NCBI RefSeq assembly: GCF_021228295.1
Contig: NZ_JAJQPD010000002.1
Span: 310,001 to 374,000 of the forward strand
Source of the DNA: Agromyces humatus
GTDB lineage: Bacteria > Actinomycetota > Actinomycetes > Actinomycetales > Microbacteriaceae
Direction: 5' to 3'
DNA: 64,000 nucleotides
Position 1 is the first letter of the stretch, and each line of letters begins with the position of its first letter. The position numbers were made by a program, and so were the translations under genes. This document shows, piece by piece, positions 37,895 through 48,022 of the stretch. The notes beneath the pieces are model-generated. The model was not told where the DNA came from and did not search any database. It worked only from the letters and a program-made list of their open reading frames with translations.

Positions 37895-38304
37895 GGCTTC
37901 GCGTGCGAGACGGCGGCGAGCAGACCGTTCACGAACCCCGCCGAGTCGTCGGTCGAGAGCACGGTGGCCGCTTCGACGGCCTCGGCGATCGCCACGGGGT
38001 CGGGCACCTCGTCGTTGAAGACGATCTCCCACACGCCGATGCGCAGCAGGGCACGGTCGACCGCGGGCATGCGCTCGAGGGTCCACCCGCGCGAGTGCGT
38101 CTCGATGAGCTCGTCGATCTCGTCACGGTGATCGACGATGCCGTCGACGATCTCACGTGCGTACAGCCACGACGCCGCCCGCTCGGGCTCATTCGCGGCC
38201 TTCTCGGCCTCGACGACGAGCATCTGCTCGACGGGGACCTGACGCATGTCGGCCGAGTACAGCAGGTCGAGCGCGCGCTTGCGCGCCTTCGTGCGTGCGC
38301 TCAC
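37891..38304 (-). CDS. nusB: transcription antitermination factor NusB
   Basis: 137 residues, all-helical. NusB with NusE binds boxA of rRNA transcripts. The N-terminal SARTKARKRALDLLYSADMR and the C-terminal PVAIAEAVEAATVLSTDDSAGFVNGLLAAV are conserved. The GTG start at 38304 overlaps the efp stop by one base (TAGTG). Its TAG stop shares the palindrome CTAG with the stop of the convergent glycosyltransferase relic. Confidence 0.96.
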   Translation of the reverse strand: MSARTKARKRALDLLYSADMRQVPVEQMLVVEAEKAANEPERAASWLYAREIVDGIVDHRDEIDELIETHSRGWTLERMPAVDRALLRIGVWEIVFNDEVPDPVAIAEAVEAATVLSTDDSAGFVNGLLAAVSHAKP

Positions 38305-38867
38305 TAGTCGTTCACGCGGCCGAGGTAGTCGCCCGTGCGGGTGTCGACCTTGACCTTCGTGCCCGTCTCGAGGAAGAGCGGCACCTGGATCTCATAGCCG
38401 GTCTCGACGGTGGCGGGCTTGGTGCCACCGGTCGACCGGTCGCCCTGCAGGCCCGGCTCGGTGTAGGTGATCTCGAGCACGACCGAGGCCGGCAGGTCGA
38501 TGTACAGCGGGTTGCCGTTGTTCAGGGCGATCGTCACGGCCTGGTTCTCGAGCATGAAGTTCGCGGCGTCGCCGACGACGGTGCTCGAGACGGTGAGCTG
38601 CTCGTAGTCGGTCGCGTCCATGAACACGAAGCCCTCGCCGTCGTTGTACAGGTAGGTGAAGTCGCGGCGGTCGACGTTCTCGATCTCGATCTTCGCGCCG
38701 GCGTTGTACGTGCGGTCGACGGTCTTGCCGGTGACGACGTTCTTCAGCTTCGTGCGGACGAAGGCCCCGCCCTTGCCGGGCTTGACGTGCTGGAACTCGA
38801 TGACGCTCCAGAGCTGGCCGTCGATCGAGAGGACGACGCCGTTCTTGATGTCCGCGGTGCTTGCCAT
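38304..38867 (-). CDS. efp: elongation factor P
   Basis: 187 residues, three beta domains. EF-P relieves ribosome stalling at polyproline. The tip loop reads [16 protein letters not shown], with Lys32 region matching PGKGGAF; actinobacteria use an unmodified Lys here. The family signature near the C-terminus is [28 protein letters not shown] 129-base gap separates it from aroQ and may hold its own promoter, which I could not place with confidence. Confidence 0.97.
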   Translation of the reverse strand: MASTADIKNGVVLSIDGQLWSVIEFQHVKPGKGGAFVRTKLKNVVTGKTVDRTYNAGAKIEIENVDRRDFTYLYNDGEGFVFMDATDYEQLTVSSTVVGDAANFMLENQAVTIALNNGNPLYIDLPASVVLEITYTEPGLQGDRSTGGTKPATVETGYEIQVPLFLETGTKVKVDTRTGDYLGRVND

Positions 38868-38996
38868 GCGAATGGGATCCGTTTCAGTTGCGAAGAGGCT
38901 CGGCCGGAATGGGCCGCAGAAGTTCAGTCGGTCGAGTTTAGTCGCTGTGCTACGACCACGCCAATGCGGTGCGGATGCCGCGTGCCACGGCTTCGC

Positions 38997-39452
38997 TCAG
39001 CCGTCGGCCCGCCCCACGATGACGTCGATGAGGCGCCGCACCGCGGTGCCGTAGCCCGCGACCCCCTCGCCGATGACGTGGACGACCGCGACATCGGCGA
39101 CGTACGAGTGGTGGCGGAACGGTTCGCGCTTCGTCACGTCGGAGATGTGCACCTCGGCGACGGGCAACGCGACCCCCGAGAGCGCATCACGGAGCACGAT
39201 CGAGGTGTGCGTGAGCCCGCCGGGGTTGATGACGATGCCCGCGCAATCGAGGCGGGCCGCGTGGATCGCGTCGAGGAGGACGCCCTCGTGGTTGCTCTGC
39301 ACCGCGCGCACGTCGAAGCCGAGTTCGAACGCGACTTCGGTCGCGAGCCGCTCGACGTCGTCGAGGGTGTGCGATCCGTAGATCTCGGGCTCGCGGGTGC
39401 CCAGGAGGTTGAGGTTCGGGCCGTTGACGAGCAGCAGGCGACGCTCGCTCAC
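38997..39452 (-). CDS. aroQ: 3-dehydroquinate dehydratase, type II
   Basis: 151 residues, type II dehydroquinase (dodecamer), third shikimate step. Active-site segments are LLVNGPNLNLLGTREPEIYG with the catalytic Arg/Tyr, NPGGLTHTSIVLRDAL, and EVHISDVTKREPFRHHSYVADVAVVHVIGEGVAGY. The start overlaps the aroB stop by four bases. Confidence 0.97.
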   Translation of the reverse strand: MSERRLLLVNGPNLNLLGTREPEIYGSHTLDDVERLATEVAFELGFDVRAVQSNHEGVLLDAIHAARLDCAGIVINPGGLTHTSIVLRDALSGVALPVAEVHISDVTKREPFRHHSYVADVAVVHVIGEGVAGYGTAVRRLIDVIVGRADG

Positions 39453-40534
39453 GAGCCGATCTCCTGGTACGCGGCGAAGAGCAGCGACTGGTCGGGTGCG
39501 AGCATCACTGTCGGCTTGGCGAGGTCGTCGAGCACGACGAACCGCAGCTGGCCGGCGCGGGCCTTCTTGTCACGCTGCATCGTCGCGAGCAGCGTGCTCC
39601 AGCGGCCGGCGGGGTAGCTCGTCGGCAGGCTGAGCAGGTCGAGCACCCGCCGGTGGCGGTCGGCGACCTCGTCGCTGAGGCGCCCCGAGAGCCGGCCGAG
39701 TTCGGCCGCGAACATCATGCCGACCGCGACCGCGGCGCCGTGCCGCCACTGGTAGCGCTCGGCGTGCTCGACCGCATGGCCGAGCGTATGGCCGTAGTTC
39801 AGGATCTCGCGCAGGCCCTGTTCGGTGAAGTCCTCTGAGACGACATCGGCCTTCATCTGGATCGCCAGTTCGACCACCCGCCGGAACTCGGGGGTCGACG
39901 GGTCGGTCGCACGCTCGGGGTCGGCCTCGATGACATCGAGGATCTCGGGGTAGCGGATGAAGCCCGCCTTCACGATCTCGGCGAATCCGGCGAGGATCTC
40001 GTTCCTCGGCAGCGTGTCGAGCAGCTCGACGTCGCAGAGCACCGCGGCCGGTGCATGGAAGACGCCGACGAGGTTCTTGCCCTCGTTCGTGTTGATGCCG
40101 GTCTTGCCGCCGACGGCCGCGTCGACCATGCCGAGCACCGTCGTCGGCACCTGCACGACGCGCACGCCCCGCAACCAGGTCGCGGCAACGAACCCGGCGA
40201 GGTCGGTGATCGCTCCCCCGCCGAACCCGACGATCGCGTCGCTCCGCGTGAAGTCGGCCTGCCCGAGCACCTGCCAGCAGAAGGCCGCGACCTCGACGCG
40301 CTTGCCGGCCTCGGCGTCGGGAACCTCGGCGAGCAGCACCTCGTAGCGGTCGCTGAGTGACTCGCGAAGCGCGGCCGCGCGCGCCCCCAGCGTGGCGGGG
40401 TGGACGACGAGCACCTTCCTGGGTGCGGTGCCGAGCACGTCGGCGAGCTCGCCGACCACGCCCGCCCCGATGACGACCTCGTAGCCGGTCTCGCCGCCCA
40501 CCCGAATGCTCGTGCGCGTCTGGCCTGCCGTCAT
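39449..40534 (-). CDS. aroB: 3-dehydroquinate synthase
   Basis: 361 residues. It cyclises DAHP to 3-dehydroquinate with NAD and a divalent metal. Seen are IVGFGGGAITDLAGFVAATWLRG, PTTVLGMVDAAVGGKTGINTNEGKN in sections, the metal-binding His in NYGHTLGHAVEH and RHGAAVAVGM. The ATG at 40534 overlaps the aroK stop (ATGA), which excludes the longer upstream frame. Confidence 0.96.
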   Translation of the reverse strand: MTAGQTRTSIRVGGETGYEVVIGAGVVGELADVLGTAPRKVLVVHPATLGARAAALRESLSDRYEVLLAEVPDAEAGKRVEVAAFCWQVLGQADFTRSDAIVGFGGGAITDLAGFVAATWLRGVRVVQVPTTVLGMVDAAVGGKTGINTNEGKNLVGVFHAPAAVLCDVELLDTLPRNEILAGFAEIVKAGFIRYPEILDVIEADPERATDPSTPEFRRVVELAIQMKADVVSEDFTEQGLREILNYGHTLGHAVEHAERYQWRHGAAVAVGMMFAAELGRLSGRLSDEVADRHRRVLDLLSLPTSYPAGRWSTLLATMQRDKKARAGQLRFVVLDDLAKPTVMLAPDQSLLFAAYQEIGS

Positions 40535-41049
40535 CGTGTTCCTCCGAATCGCTCGGTGATGGCATCGACGATGCGTGCGACCGAGCGGCGCGACGTATCG
40601 ATGGAGAGATCGGCGACGGCCTCGTAGAGGGGCCGGCGTTCCGCGAGGATCGCGCTCCACCGGTCGAGCCCGCCCTCGGCGATGAGCGGCCGGTTGCCGC
40701 CCGCGAGCCTCGGCCGCACCGCCTCGCGAGAGACCCGCAGCCACACGACGGCCAGCCCCGCGAGGTCGGCCAGGGTGTCGGGGTGCAGCACGGCGCCCCC
40801 GCCGAGCGAGATCACCGCCTCTTCGCGCAGCGCCTCGGCGACGACCTCGCGCTCGACGATGCGGAAGTACTCCTCGCCCTCGCGTGCGAAGATCTCGTCG
40901 ATCGGCCCGTAGCGTTCGGCGATGCGCAGGTCGGTGTCGATGAACGGCGCATCGACGGATGTCGCGAGCCGCTGCCCGACGCGCGACTTGCCCGCGCCCA
41001 TCGGGCCGACGAGCACGATCGGCAGCGCGATGCGCTCGCCGTCAGACAC
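40531..41049 (-). CDS. aroK: shikimate kinase
   Basis: 172 residues, NMP-kinase fold. It phosphorylates shikimate. Walker A is [18 protein letters not shown] (about 10-27), the shikimate-binding Asp is in [13 protein letters not shown], and the GGG motif is [13 protein letters not shown]. The lid region [13 protein letters not shown] is present. The GTG at 41049 overlaps the aroC stop by eight bases (GTGTCTGA) and gives the usual length. Confidence 0.95.
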   Translation of the reverse strand: MSDGERIALPIVLVGPMGAGKSRVGQRLATSVDAPFIDTDLRIAERYGPIDEIFAREGEEYFRIVEREVVAEALREEAVISLGGGAVLHPDTLADLAGLAVVWLRVSREAVRPRLAGGNRPLIAEGGLDRWSAILAERRPLYEAVADLSIDTSRRSVARIVDAITERFGGTR

Positions 41050-42262
41050 GGTCGGGGGCGACCTCTGCCGACGCGACGGCCGTGCGCAGGGAGTCGGGGA
41101 TCGCGGCGAGGAACGACTCGAGGTTGCGACGGGTCTCTTCGACCGAGTCGCCGCCGAACTTCTCGAGCACCGCGCCTGCGAGTGTGAGCGCGACCATCGC
41201 CTCGGCGACGACGCCCGCCGCGGGCACCGCGCACACGTCGGATCGCTGGTGGTGCGCGGCGGCGGCCTCGCCAGTGGCGACGTCGATCGTCGGCAGGGCA
41301 TGCGGCACGGTCGCGATGGGCTTCATGCCGGCACGCACGCGCAGCACCGTGCCGGTGGACATGCCGCCCTCGGTGCCTCCGGCGCGATCGCTGGATCGTG
41401 CGATGCGGCCGTCGACCTGGTGCAGTTCGTCGTGCGCTTCGGAGCCGCGACGCGTGGTCGTCAGGAATCCGTCGCCGACCTCGACGCCCTTGATGGCCTG
41501 GATGCCCATGAGGGCGGCGGCGAGCTGCGAGTCGAGCCGGCGGTCCCAGTGCACGTACGAGCCCAGCCCCGGCGGCAGGCCGTAGGCGAGCACCTCGACG
41601 ACGCCGCCGAGCGTGTCGCCGTCTTTGTGCGCGAGATCGACCTCGGCGACCATGGCGGCGGATGTCTCGGGGTCGAAGCAGCGCAGCGGGTCGGCATCGA
41701 GCCGTTCGACATCATCGGGCATCGGCAGCGGCCGGCCCTCGGGCACCCGCACGGGGCCGATCGAGAGGGTGTGCGAGACGAGGCGGATGCCCAGCTCGGC
41801 GAGGAAGGACCTGGCGACCGCGCCGAGCGCGACGCGCGCGGCCGTCTCGCGGGCGCTCGCCCGCTCGAGCACCGGGCGCGCCTCGTCGAAGTCGTACTTC
41901 TGCATGCCGACGAGGTCGGCGTGGCCCGGACGGGGCCTCGTGAGCGGCGCTCCGCGACCGCGGCCGAGGCTGGCGGGGTCGACGGGCTCGGGGCTCATCA
42001 CCTCCTGCCATTTGGGCCATTCGGTGTTGCCGATGCGCAGGGCCACGGGGCTGCCGAGGCTCACGCCGTGTCGCACGCCGCCCGAGATCGACAGTTCGTC
42101 CTGCTCGAACTTCATGCGCGCACCCCGGCCGTAGCCGAGCTTTCGGCGCGCGAGGTCGGCACGGATGGAGTCGAGCGAAACGGGGATACCGGCGGGAAGA
42201 CCCTCGAGGATCGCGACGAGCTCAGGCCCGTGCGACTCTCCGGCAGTGAGCCAACGGAGCAT
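41042..42262 (-). CDS. aroC: chorismate synthase
   Basis: 406 residues, FMN-dependent, converts EPSP to chorismate. Motifs: [25 protein letters not shown] at the N-terminus, [32 protein letters not shown] and the C-terminal [20 protein letters not shown]. It lies 21 bases after aroE and supplies chorismate for trpE far to the left in this window. Confidence 0.97.
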   Translation of the reverse strand: MLRWLTAGESHGPELVAILEGLPAGIPVSLDSIRADLARRKLGYGRGARMKFEQDELSISGGVRHGVSLGSPVALRIGNTEWPKWQEVMSPEPVDPASLGRGRGAPLTRPRPGHADLVGMQKYDFDEARPVLERASARETAARVALGAVARSFLAELGIRLVSHTLSIGPVRVPEGRPLPMPDDVERLDADPLRCFDPETSAAMVAEVDLAHKDGDTLGGVVEVLAYGLPPGLGSYVHWDRRLDSQLAAALMGIQAIKGVEVGDGFLTTTRRGSEAHDELHQVDGRIARSSDRAGGTEGGMSTGTVLRVRAGMKPIATVPHALPTIDVATGEAAAAHHQRSDVCAVPAAGVVAEAMVALTLAGAVLEKFGGDSVEETRRNLESFLAAIPDSLRTAVASAEVAPDRV

Positions 42263-42283
42263 GACTCCTATCCTTCCACAGGG

Positions 42284-43105
42284 TCAACGCAGGGCGTCGC
42301 GCATGACGGCGAGCACGTCGTCATCATCGTCGAGCGGCGCATTCGGGTCGCCGTTCACGAAGATGCGCACCTGCAGGAGCGCCTGATGCAGCAGCATGCC
42401 GAGGCCGTGAACGACGCGTCCTCCGCCCTCCAGCCACGAGGCACCGAGCGCCGTCGGCCACGGATCGTAGGCGACGTCGAGCAGCGGTGCGGTCGCCGCC
42501 AGGGTCGGGTTGGGCACCACGTCGAGGCCGGCCGACCCGGGGAGCGTGCTGACGACGAGATCGGCGTCGTCGATATCGGCCAACGCCGCGATCGGCGACT
42601 CCTCGACGACGACCCCGAGCCGCCGGCCCAGTTCGACGACCGGCTGCGCCGCGCCCGGACGGCGCACGAGCACGCGCACGTCGCCCGCGCCGAGCGCGGC
42701 CATGGCGACGAGCGCAGAGAGGGCCGTCGCCCCCGCGCCGACGATCGCACCATGGACCACCCGGCGCACGTCGGATTCCGCGAGCGTTCGCACGATGCCG
42801 CCGATGTCGGTGTTGAAGCCGCGCCGCGACCCGCCGTCGAACACCACGGTGTTCGCCGCACCCGTGAACTGCGCGACCTCGTCGACGTGGTCGAGCATCG
42901 GCAGCACGTCCTGCTTCAACGGCATCGTGAGCGACAGGCCACGCCACGAGGCATCCAGCCCGTCGATGAAACCGCCGAGGCGGGAGCCGTCCATCTCGAT
43001 CGCGTGGTACTCCCAGTCGAGCCCGAGACGGGCGTACGCCGCGCGATGCAGGGCGGGGCTGCGCGAATGCCCGATGGGCGACCCGAGCACCGCGAGTCGT
43101 CGCAT
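42284..43105 (-). CDS. aroE: shikimate dehydrogenase
   Basis: 273 residues. It reduces 3-dehydroshikimate with NADPH. The substrate site AVLGSPIGHSRSPALHRAAYARLG and LTMPLKQDVLP (catalytic Lys) are clear, as is the nucleotide loop IVGAGATALSALVA and the VVRRP-like VLVRRP; the C-terminal GLGMLLHQALLQ closes the active site. The nucleotide loop GAGATA lacks the usual GAGG-R form but fits actinobacterial members. It follows mltG by three bases. Confidence 0.92.
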   Translation of the reverse strand: MRRLAVLGSPIGHSRSPALHRAAYARLGLDWEYHAIEMDGSRLGGFIDGLDASWRGLSLTMPLKQDVLPMLDHVDEVAQFTGAANTVVFDGGSRRGFNTDIGGIVRTLAESDVRRVVHGAIVGAGATALSALVAMAALGAGDVRVLVRRPGAAQPVVELGRRLGVVVEESPIAALADIDDADLVVSTLPGSAGLDVVPNPTLAATAPLLDVAYDPWPTALGASWLEGGGRVVHGLGMLLHQALLQVRIFVNGDPNAPLDDDDDVLAVMRDALR

Positions 43106-43108
43106 GTG

Positions 43109-44542
43109 TCAGCCTCCGTACTCGGGGTGGTCGGCGAGCCAGGCGAGGAACAGCTCGACGGCCGCATCGTGCTCGTCGATGGTCGCCGAGAACACCGTCT
43201 CGCCGGTGTCGAGGTTGACCGTCACGAAGTACAGCCACGAGCCGTCGGCCGGATGCAGGGCGGCATCGATCGCGAGATCGCCCGGATTGCCGATCGGACC
43301 GGGCGGCATGCCGGGATGCACGTAGGTGTTGTACGCGTTCGCCGGATCGGCACGCTGCGCATCGGTCGTCGTGACGACCGAGTCGTCGCCGAGCCCATAG
43401 TGCACCGTCGAGTCGAACTGCAACAGTCCGCTGTCGAACAGTTCGGGATTCAGGCGATTGTCGATCACTCGCGAGACCTTGTAGTAGTCGTCGCGCAGCC
43501 CCGCCTCACGCTCGATGAGCGAGGCCTTGACCACCGTTCGCCAGCGGTCTTCGGGCGCGACGCCCGCGGCATCGAGCGCTTCGAACGAGCGGTCGACGAG
43601 CATCTTCACGAGGGCGGGTGCGGTGATGTCGGGGTCGACGGTGTAGGTCGCCGGGAACAGGAAACCCTCGACGCCGGTCGCCTCCGCCGGAAGACCCAGC
43701 GTCGTCACGTCGGCGGCCGCGGCCTCGAGCTCCTCGATCGGCAGGCCGGTGACGGCTGCGGCCTCTGCGAGGGCGTTCTTCGCCCACATGCCCTCTTGGA
43801 TCACGAAGGTGTTCTCGAGCTTGTTCGCCGGGTCGAGGAGGGCGTCGAGCGCGGATTGCGCGCTCATCTGCTCGGCCATCAGGTAGGCCCCGGGATAGAA
43901 GATCGGGGTCGGGTCGGCTTCGGCCAGGGCCTCGGTGAATGCCTGGGCGCTCGCGACGATGTCTTCGGAGGCGAGGTTGTCGGCGATCGAAGTGCCGGTG
44001 TCGCCCTCGTGGATCATGAACACGACCTCACCCGTCCCCGTGCCCTCGAAGTCCTCGGCGGGCTGGAACCGGTCGACCAGCGCGGTGATCGGGCCCTGCA
44101 GGAAGAAGAATGCGCCCACGCCGAGCGCGATCACCACGACGAGGCCGATCAGGCAGCCCCACGCCCCGCGTCGTCGGGGTCGCCCGGGTTCATGCGGATC
44201 CGAGATCTCGGCGCGGCGCTCACTGCGCGACGGGGCCCCAAGCGTGTCGAACCCGGCAGGTTGCGACGGCACCGCCGTCACCGCCGCCGTTGCGGCCTCC
44301 GCCGCTGCGATGGCGGCGGCGTGCCGCTCCTCGGCCTCGATCGCTGCGGCACGCCGCTGTTCGGCCTCCCTGGCCTCGCGGCGTGTCATCGGCTGGCCCG
44401 CGTCGCGGGCAGCCGCGGGCGGTGCCTGCTCGGGCCGCGCGGCGGTTCGATCGCCGACCGGACGCGAATCGTCACCGGCGAGCAGGGCGTGCCAGTCGGT
44501 CGCCGGATCGGTGCCGTTGCGCTCTGGGGGGAGCTGTGTCAC
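43109..44542 (-). CDS. mltG: endolytic murein transglycosylase MltG
   Basis: 477 residues. MltG cuts nascent glycan strands at the membrane. A cytoplasmic N-terminus of about 130 residues is rich in Ala, Arg and Glu (EAREAEQRRAAAIEAEERHAA) and probably helical. One span follows (about 134-155, GCLIGLVVVIALGVGAFFFLQG), then the extracellular YceG domain with catalytic Glu in KASLIEREAGLRDDYYKVSRV and the conserved YNTYVHPGMPPGPIGNPG. GTG at 44542 overlaps the ruvX stop. The long N-terminal arm is much bigger than in E. coli MltG. Confidence 0.93.
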   Translation of the reverse strand: MTQLPPERNGTDPATDWHALLAGDDSRPVGDRTAARPEQAPPAAARDAGQPMTRREAREAEQRRAAAIEAEERHAAAIAAAEAATAAVTAVPSQPAGFDTLGAPSRSERRAEISDPHEPGRPRRRGAWGCLIGLVVVIALGVGAFFFLQGPITALVDRFQPAEDFEGTGTGEVVFMIHEGDTGTSIADNLASEDIVASAQAFTEALAEADPTPIFYPGAYLMAEQMSAQSALDALLDPANKLENTFVIQEGMWAKNALAEAAAVTGLPIEELEAAAADVTTLGLPAEATGVEGFLFPATYTVDPDITAPALVKMLVDRSFEALDAAGVAPEDRWRTVVKASLIEREAGLRDDYYKVSRVIDNRLNPELFDSGLLQFDSTVHYGLGDDSVVTTTDAQRADPANAYNTYVHPGMPPGPIGNPGDLAIDAALHPADGSWLYFVTVNLDTGETVFSATIDEHDAAVELFLAWLADHPEYGG

Positions 44543-45015
44543 AGGGGGAATTGCCCTTCATCGGTATCGACGGAGCGACCGGGCGGGTTCCCCGAGGCGC
44601 GCTCGGCGTCGATGGCGTGTTGCAGAATGATAACGGCTGCAACTTGGTCGATGATGGGACGCTGCTTGCGGCTCGACTTCCCCGTCGCCCGAAGCGCCTG
44701 CTGGGCGCTCACCGTCGAGAGCCGCTCGTCGACGAGCCGCACCGTGGCGCCGGCCGCGGCAAGCCGCTTCGCGAACGCGGTCGCGTCGTCGGTCGACGGT
44801 GTCTCCGCCCCAGAGAGCGACAGCGGATTGCCCACGACGAGCTCGATCGCCTCGAACTCGTAGGCGAGTTCGAGGATGCGCCGCACATCGTCGTCACCGT
44901 CTGTCGATCTGGGTACCGTCTCGACGGGCACCGCGAGGAGTCCGCCGGCGTCACAGCGTGACACGCCGATTCGGGCACGACCGACGTCGATGCCGAGCCT
45001 GGCTCCGGAACGCAT
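44539..45015 (-). CDS. ruvX: Holliday junction resolvase-like protein RuvX/YqgF
   Basis: 158 residues with an RNase H-like fold: RLGIDVGRARIGVSRCD (first catalytic Asp), VVGNPLSLSG and LVDERLSTVSAQQAL (Glu), with the final Asp in IIDQVAAVIIL. It is placed after alaS, as in many bacteria. In E. coli the homologue takes part in 16S rRNA 5' maturation; which role applies here cannot be told from sequence. Confidence 0.93.
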   Translation of the reverse strand: MRSGARLGIDVGRARIGVSRCDAGGLLAVPVETVPRSTDGDDDVRRILELAYEFEAIELVVGNPLSLSGAETPSTDDATAFAKRLAAAGATVRLVDERLSTVSAQQALRATGKSSRKQRPIIDQVAAVIILQHAIDAERASGNPPGRSVDTDEGQFPL

Positions 45016-45021
45016 GCGCCG

Positions 45022-47679
45022 CTATCCGGCGAGGCCGGCGCGCACCGCCGCGAGCGCCGCGGGGATCGCGGACACGTCGCTGCCGCCGCCCTGCGCGAGG
45101 TCGGGCTTGCCGCCGCCACCGCCGCCCAGCACACCAGCCGCCGTCTTCGCGAGCGCACCGGCGTTCGCGCCGGCGTCGCGCGCCGCTGGCGAGGTCGCCA
45201 CGATGGTGAGCGGCTTGCCTCCGACCTCCCCGGCGAGTGCGACGACGGATGCCGCATCACCGAGCTTCGCCCGGACCGACAGGGCGAGCGAGCGCAGCTC
45301 GTCGCCCGAGCCGAGCGAGCCGAGCGACTCGGCCACGAGCAGCACGTCGCCGACGCGCGCGGCCTTCGCCGCGAGTTCGGGCACCCGGTCGTTCAGTGCC
45401 TTCGCCTCGAATGCCTGGATGCGCTTCTCGGCGGACTTCAGGTTGGTCACGAGTTCGCCGACGCGGTCGACGAGCAGGTCAGGACGGGTCTTCAGCGTCG
45501 CGGTGAGCTCCGAAACGAGTGCGCGTTCGGCCGCGAACCGCTGGAACGCCTCGAGGCCGACGAGCGACTCGACGCGGCGGTTGGATGCGCCGACCGACGA
45601 CTCGCCGACGATATTGATCATTCCGATCTCGGCGCTCGTCGACACGTGGGTGCCCGCGCAGAGCTCACGGGACCAGGGTCCGCCGATGTCGACGACGCGC
45701 ACCACGTCGCCGTACTTCTCGCCGAACAGCGCCATCGCACCGAGCGACTTCGCCTCGTCGAGCGGCATCTCACGGGTGACGACCTGCAGGTTGTCGCGCA
45801 CCGCCGAGTTCGAGATCTCCTCGATCTCGCTGCGCGTGGCGGCCGAGAGCGCGGAGTTCCAGCCGTAGTCGAGACGGAGGTAGCCCGCCTTGTTGAACGA
45901 ACCCGACTGGTGTGCGTTCGGGCCCAGCACCTGGCGCAACGCCGCGTGCACGATGTGGGTGCCCGAGTGCGCCTGGGTCGCGCCGCGTCGGTACCCCTCG
46001 TCGACGAGGCTGGTGGCACGTGCGCCCACGCCGACCTCGCCGGAGGTCACCTTCACCGTGTGGCTGATCAGGCCCTTCACGGGCTTCTGCACGTCGAGCA
46101 CCTCGAGCTCGAACCCGTCACCGACGATGCGGCCCTGGTCGGGCGCCTGTCCGCCGGACTCCGCGTAGAGCGAGGTCTCGGCGAGGATGACCTCGGCGGT
46201 CTGACCCGCGACGGCACGGTTCGCCGGAGCGCCGGCGACGAGGATGCCGAGCACACCCGACTCGGTCGCCAGTTCGGAGTAGCCCGTGAAGATCGTCTCG
46301 CCCTTGGCACGGAACTCGGCGTACACCGAGAGGTCGGCGAGCACCTTCTTCTTCGACTTCGCGTCGGCCTTCGCGCGCGTGCGCTGCTCGGTCATGAGGC
46401 TGTCGAACGCCCTGCGGTCGACGGTGAGACCGGCCTCGTCGGCCATCTCGAGCGTGATCTCGATCGGGAAGCCGTAGGTGTCGTGCAGGAGGAACGCGGT
46501 GTCGCCGGCGAGCTCAGCACGCCCGGACTGCTTGGTCTCGGCGACCGCGACGTCGAGGATCGAGGTTCCGGCCGCCAGGGTGCGCAGGAACGTCTCCTCC
46601 TCGCCGAGGGCGAGCTGCTCGATGTGGGCATAGTCGCTCGCGACCTCGGGGTACGCCGACTTCATCGCGTCGCGGGACGCCGCGAACAGCTCGCGGAACG
46701 TCGGGCTCTCGACGCCGAGCAGGCGCATCGCCCGGATGCTGCGACGCAGCAGTCGACGCAGGATGTAGCCACGCCCCTCGTTCGACGGGCTCACGCCGTC
46801 GCTCATGAGCATGAGCGCGGAGCGGACGTGGTCGGCGATGACGCGCATGCGCACGTCGTCATCGTGATTCGCACCGTAGGTGCGGCCCGAGAGCTCGGCC
46901 GCGCGGTCGAGCACGGGTCGAACCTGGTCGATCTCGTACATGTTGTCGACGCCCTGCTTGATGAAGGCGACGCGCTCGAGCCCCATGCCGGTGTCGATGT
47001 TCTTCTTCGGCAGGTCCTTGACGATGCGGAAGTCGGTCTTCGACACCACGTCGTCGATGAGGTACTGCATGAACACGAGGTTCCAGATCTCGACGTACCG
47101 GTCGTCATCGGTCGCCGGACCGCCGTCGACGCCGTACTCGGGGCCGCGGTCGAAGAAGATCTCGGAACAGGGGCCCGCCGGCCCGGGCTGCCCGGTGTGC
47201 CAGTAGTTCGTGTCCTTGCCGAGCCTCTGGATGCGTTCCTCGGGCAACCCGGCGACGCGCTTCCAGATTTCGATCGCCTCGTCGTCGTCTTCGTAGACGG
47301 TGACCCAGAGATCGCTCGGCTCGAACCCGTAGCCGCCGTCGGCCTCGGGCGTGGTGAGCAGCTCCCACGCCATCGAGATGGCGCCCTCCTTGAAGTAGTC
47401 GCCGAACGAGAAGTTACCGCTCATCTGGAAGAAGGTGCCGTGCCTCGGGGTCTTGCCGACCTCTTCGATGTCGTTCGTGCGGATGCACTTCTGCACGCTC
47501 GTCGCGCGCGGGTACGGCGCTGGAACGAGACCCGTGAGGTACGGGACGAACGGCACCATGCCGGCGACCGTGAACAACAGGGTCGGGTCGTCCGAGACGA
47601 GCGATGCCGAGGGGACCACAGCGTGCCCGCGCTCGGCGAAGAAGTCCAGCCAACGCTGGCGGATGTCGGCAGTCTGCAT
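45022..47679 (-). CDS. alaS: alanyl-tRNA synthetase
   Basis: 885 residues, full length. The class II catalytic core opens with IRQRWLDFFAERGHAVVPSASLV and holds NLVFMQY. The editing domain has HSGTHIVHAAL (about residue 575) and CAGTHV (about 675), the zinc-binding His/Cys positions, and ESGGQAPDQG. The C-terminal C-Ala domain is Gly/Ala rich (LGGGGGGKPDLAQGGG). It sits 6 bases from ruvX. Confidence 0.97.
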   Translation of the reverse strand: MQTADIRQRWLDFFAERGHAVVPSASLVSDDPTLLFTVAGMVPFVPYLTGLVPAPYPRATSVQKCIRTNDIEEVGKTPRHGTFFQMSGNFSFGDYFKEGAISMAWELLTTPEADGGYGFEPSDLWVTVYEDDDEAIEIWKRVAGLPEERIQRLGKDTNYWHTGQPGPAGPCSEIFFDRGPEYGVDGGPATDDDRYVEIWNLVFMQYLIDDVVSKTDFRIVKDLPKKNIDTGMGLERVAFIKQGVDNMYEIDQVRPVLDRAAELSGRTYGANHDDDVRMRVIADHVRSALMLMSDGVSPSNEGRGYILRRLLRRSIRAMRLLGVESPTFRELFAASRDAMKSAYPEVASDYAHIEQLALGEEETFLRTLAAGTSILDVAVAETKQSGRAELAGDTAFLLHDTYGFPIEITLEMADEAGLTVDRRAFDSLMTEQRTRAKADAKSKKKVLADLSVYAEFRAKGETIFTGYSELATESGVLGILVAGAPANRAVAGQTAEVILAETSLYAESGGQAPDQGRIVGDGFELEVLDVQKPVKGLISHTVKVTSGEVGVGARATSLVDEGYRRGATQAHSGTHIVHAALRQVLGPNAHQSGSFNKAGYLRLDYGWNSALSAATRSEIEEISNSAVRDNLQVVTREMPLDEAKSLGAMALFGEKYGDVVRVVDIGGPWSRELCAGTHVSTSAEIGMINIVGESSVGASNRRVESLVGLEAFQRFAAERALVSELTATLKTRPDLLVDRVGELVTNLKSAEKRIQAFEAKALNDRVPELAAKAARVGDVLLVAESLGSLGSGDELRSLALSVRAKLGDAASVVALAGEVGGKPLTIVATSPAARDAGANAGALAKTAAGVLGGGGGGKPDLAQGGGSDVSAIPAALAAVRAGLAG

Positions 47680-47735
47680 GGTTCCGTTCTGGGTTTCGCC
47701 CGGGACATCCGGGCCGTCGAAATCGTTTCGAGTGG

Positions 47736-47930
47736 TCAGTTCGCGGGAGCCGCGTCGCCGCGGAGCTCGGCGTCACGCTCGTGGTAGCCCTCGGCGATGG
47801 CCTGGCCGAACGCGCGAGCCTTCGCATCGACCGACGAGAAGAAGTCGCGGCCCTGCTTGGTCTGGTTGACCTGGTGCGCGACGACGAATCCGGCCGCCAC
47901 GCCGACGGTGAACCACAGAATGCTCTTCAC
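47736..47930 (-). CDS. small membrane-anchored conserved protein
   Basis: 64 residues. One N-terminal span (SILWFTVGVAAGFVVAHQV) is followed by QTKQGRDFFSSVDAKARAF and an acidic tail. This kind of short protein between rpsD and alaS recurs in actinobacteria; function unknown. GTG at 47930 has GGGAGC about 7 bases upstream, which supports it being expressed. It follows the rpsD terminator. Confidence 0.75.
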   Translation of the reverse strand: MKSILWFTVGVAAGFVVAHQVNQTKQGRDFFSSVDAKARAFGQAIAEGYHERDAELRGDAAPAN

Positions 47931-48022
47931 GAGGTGCTCCCTGCTCGATCTCTCGCCGATGCGGTGCGCTCGGCACGCTCGGAACAGTCTAGTGGCGCGC
48001 GACGGGCGCCCGCCGAAGACGC

